Source: JAUWOY01 sp034431315 (lineage in GTDB: Bacteria > Chloroflexota > Anaerolineae > VGOG01). Taken from it: 57,723 nt of DNA. Positions 55,798 through 57,723 of this stretch are shown piece after piece. Under the pieces are notes generated by a model. The model was not told the DNA's origin. It did not search any database and saw only the letters and a program-made list of their open reading frames with translations. How positions within the stretch are numbered: position 1 is the stretch's first letter; every line of letters begins with the position of its first letter. The position numbers were made by a program, and so were the translations under genes. The stretch is taken from NCBI GenBank assembly GCA_034431315.1, contig DAOUDK010000055.1:1-57723 (forward strand), read 5' to 3'.

Positions 55798-57132
55798 TCA
55801 TTCGGCTTCGTTGTTCATTTGACGCGGCTCCTCCAGGCGGAAGGTCAGGACCAACCCCAGGGCGACACCTCCCGCTGTGACGGCGAAAAGGACGGGGTAG
55901 GATGTCGCCTGGAGCAGCCAGCCCCCCAGGAAGGGCGCCACCATAAGCACGCCGCACAAGGTGTTGGTCAGGGCGATGTAGGTGGCACGCTCTTCGGGCG
56001 GGGCCAGCTCCAGGACGAAATTGATGAATCCCGGCATCATAGAACTGTTCAGGGCTCCGATGGCCAGGAAGATCAGGGAGTAGACGTAGATTGTTGAAGC
56101 CCCCGCCAGGCGGGCTATCGGCCCCATGAGCAAGGCCAGGAGGGGCGAAGCGAGGGCCATCACCGTGGAACACTGGATCACGATCCTGCTACCGGATCGC
56201 TCATTCAGGTACCCCCACACGAATCCGGCCAGAATGCTGCCAATTACCTGGGCCGAGAGGAAAAGCCCGATGGCCCCAACGCCAAGGCGCAGTTCTTCAG
56301 TGGCATAGACAACGTAAAAGGGTAGAGCCATCCCGCCTAAGCCCATCAGGAGCCGCAGAGCCGTGGCTAGTCTAAACGTACGATTCTCTCTCAAGACCAT
56401 CAATAGTTTGGGTAAGAAGGCGTTCCAGGGTAATCGCTCGTTTTGCGTTGGCTCGACTGGCTCGCGCAGAAAGATCATGGTCGCCAAGGAGACGAAGAAA
56501 GACAGCCCGGCCAGGAAGAATAGCAGGGCGTAATTGCGGGGAAATGGTGGCCCCTGTGGACCTAAGAGGGCATTCACCACCGCTCCCGCTCCCACTGTTA
56601 GCAGTCCTGAAAAAAACTGACCGATCCCAAACAGCCGGCCCCGCCGGGTTGGGGGGATGGCTTTGCTCATGATGTCGAACCAGGCCACGGCAGCCAGGGC
56701 ATCGGTGCTCATGAAAACGGCCAGGCCGATGAAGAACAACCCTAAGATCAACGTGGGGGAAAGATCTCCGGCCAGGAACAACACCGCGGCGAGCAGCCAA
56801 AAGACAGGCCGGCCAATGGCCGCGGGCAGCATCAGGTATGGCTTCTTGCGGTCCTTATCAGCCAGGTAGCTGGCGGCGATCAGTTGGGGCAGAAGCCAGG
56901 CACCGGTCTGGATGGTTGAGGCCAGGCCGATCAAGGGAGCCGAATCGGTCAGTTGGCTGACGAAGGATGGCAAAACCGTCGTCTGGCTAATGAAAGCCAG
57001 GCCGACGCCGAAGAACACGTAGTCCAGGACGAAGCAGATGAAGTTTCGCCGGTAGTGGGAATTGGAGGTTGGATGTTGGAGGTTGGAGGTTGGAGATTGG
57101 AGGTCGGAGGTTGGAGATTGGATGTTGGACAT
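55798..57132 (-). CDS. Major facilitator superfamily transporter
   Basis: A 444-residue MFS protein with about 12 hydrophobic segments. VFFGVGLAFISQTTVLPSFV is the first helix; DIMSKAIPPTRRGRLFGIG carries the motif-A-like loop of helices 4-5, and ELAPPEERATYIALTNTLCG the corresponding loop in the second half. Substrate unknown; an exporter is possible. The first 22 or so residues (QSPTSDLQSPTSNLQHPTSN) are translated from a heptamer tract, an obviously recent addition. The ribosome site is AAGGTG. Confidence 0.88.
   Translation of the reverse strand: MSNIQSPTSDLQSPTSNLQHPTSNSHYRRNFICFVLDYVFFGVGLAFISQTTVLPSFVSQLTDSAPLIGLASTIQTGAWLLPQLIAASYLADKDRKKPYLMLPAAIGRPVFWLLAAVLFLAGDLSPTLILGLFFIGLAVFMSTDALAAVAWFDIMSKAIPPTRRGRLFGIGQFFSGLLTVGAGAVVNALLGPQGPPFPRNYALLFFLAGLSFFVSLATMIFLREPVEPTQNERLPWNAFLPKLLMVLRENRTFRLATALRLLMGLGGMALPFYVVYATEELRLGVGAIGLFLSAQVIGSILAGFVWGYLNERSGSRIVIQCSTVMALASPLLALLMGPIARLAGASTIYVYSLIFLAIGALNSSMMPGFINFVLELAPPEERATYIALTNTLCGVLMVAPFLGGWLLQATSYPVLFAVTAGGVALGLVLTFRLEEPRQMNNEAE
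57060..57130. repeat. Heptamer tract (GGAGGTT)n at MFS start
   Basis: About ten 7-bp units (GGAGGTT, GGATGTT, GGAGATT) in a row, translated as the start of the MFS protein on the minus strand. It is followed by TAATTTC units (57141-57165) in the gap to the next gene. Confidence 0.85.
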
Positions 57133-57156
57133 CTTTCACCTTCTAATTTCTAATTT

Positions 57157-57723
57157 CTAATTCACCCGATAGACACGGGCGTATTCGTGGTGACCCAGGG
57201 TGACGACCAAGGTTCCGGAGCCGGAGAGGCCGCTCACGTAGCGACCGTGGCGGTCGTATTTCGCGCCCTCGTAGGTGAAAGGGATGTCCACGTCGAACGA
57301 GATCGGGCTGGGATCTATGCTGTAGAGCAAGGCGTGTCCGTCCCCTTGCACGAAGTACCCCCGGTTGAGCTTCCCGATTTTCAGCACGTCCCTCCAAAAA
57401 GCCGCCAGTTCGCCCTGGTAATCATCCATGAACAGGGTCTCCACGTCCGGCGAGCTGGAGTAGACCGCACCGTCGCTGACCTCGGAGGTGATCTTGATCA
57501 AATAGGAAGTCACGGCTGTCGTCTGAGGGTCTTTCATTTGCTTCTCCAGATCCTCGGCGATGTCCTCCTTGACCACGATATCCCCACCTTGCCTGTAGAA
57601 ATCGTACAGAAGGTCGAGCTCGTCTGAAGAGACGTAGGCTGACGATGGAGCCAGCACCAGTACCGTCTCCATCCCCTCCCCCCCTTTCATCCCCCCCAAC
57701 TTTGGGGGGGAAAGAGGGGGGGC
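57157..57723 (-). CDS. C-terminal part of an unknown gene, cut by window edge
   Basis: The frame is open to the window edge. The visible 180-190 residues contain DELDLLYDFYRQGGDIVVK and, at the end, a beta-rich domain with FDVDIPFTYEGAKYDRHGRY and TLVVTLGHHEYARVYRVN. This resembles trimerisation or accessory domains of glycoside hydrolase-like proteins, but I do not recognise a family. A G/C-rich palindrome (57677-57723) lies at the edge and could interrupt the frame. Confidence 0.55.
   Translation of the reverse strand, partial: APPLSPPKLGGMKGGEGMETVLVLAPSSAYVSSDELDLLYDFYRQGGDIVVKEDIAEDLEKQMKDPQTTAVTSYLIKITSEVSDGAVYSSSPDVETLFMDDYQGELAAFWRDVLKIGKLNRGYFVQGDGHALLYSIDPSPISFDVDIPFTYEGAKYDRHGRYVSGLSGSGTLVVTLGHHEYARVYRVN

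Overview
The window looks like a chromosomal contig from a GC-rich, non-model bacterium, most likely a Chloroflexota (Anaerolineae-like) lineage. This is inferred from the tandem DUF881 proteins, many TTG/GTG starts, consensus sigma-70 promoters with 17-bp spacers, a CIRCE-controlled groES-groEL pair, TPR/beta-propeller proteins and a high density of palindromic and heptameric repeats. No rRNA is present, so the assignment is an inference.

Layout. 1-5.0 kb: edge of a transposase gene, then a housekeeping run (radical SAM protein, pgeF, yggS, yggT, DUF167, convergent zinc-ribbon protein). 5.0-11.1 kb: structured leader RNA, surE, nitroreductase, ilvE-like aminotransferase, PH-domain membrane protein, pcrA helicase. 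11.4-14.8 kb: PqqB-like hydrolase, an integron attI-like segment with a promoter, an AT-richer ABC exporter pair and an attC-like site. 14.9-30.4 kb: a long plus-strand run of small-molecule and stress enzymes (nitroreductase, DinB proteins, nucleoside kinase, CPBP protease, methyltransferases, AlkD-like glycosylase, isomerase, phosphatase, APH kinase) with a decayed vapBC locus. 30.4-35.1 kb: DUF881 pair, lipoprotein, signal peptidase I, then RpiB and DeoC with microcompartment-type N-terminal extensions. 35.1-45.7 kb: groEL, groES, DapA-like aldolase, lysS, greA, a selenocysteine tRNA, TPR protein, M28 peptidase, TPR/beta-propeller protein.

45.7-51.6 kb is accessory: an antitoxin with a broken toxin, gene scraps, then a two-gene operon of large NTPases. 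The first joins a cold-shock domain, TPRs, a P-loop NTPase and a winged helix; the second joins a P-loop NTPase to a complete calcineurin-like phosphoesterase. It ends at a tmRNA-tail-like sequence. I regard it as the best candidate for an undescribed, probably defensive, system. 51.7-55.8 kb: three tRNAs, a retropepsin-like gene, a fragment of the pcrA 3' end, an IS66 fragment, and a relic integron: GNAT and phosphoesterase cassettes with clear attC sites, an attI-like segment and an internally deleted integron integrase. 55.8-57.7 kb: MFS transporter and the end of an unknown gene.

The attI-like segments at 12.3-12.5 and 54.8-55.1 kb are about 94% identical by eye and inverted, each next to a copy of the same PqqB-like gene, bracketing about 42 kb. 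Many gene ends and some gene interiors carry repeat insertions: heptamer tracts, and a roughly 22-bp CCTGTCCTGAGC..TCGAAGG element nested in larger palindromes.
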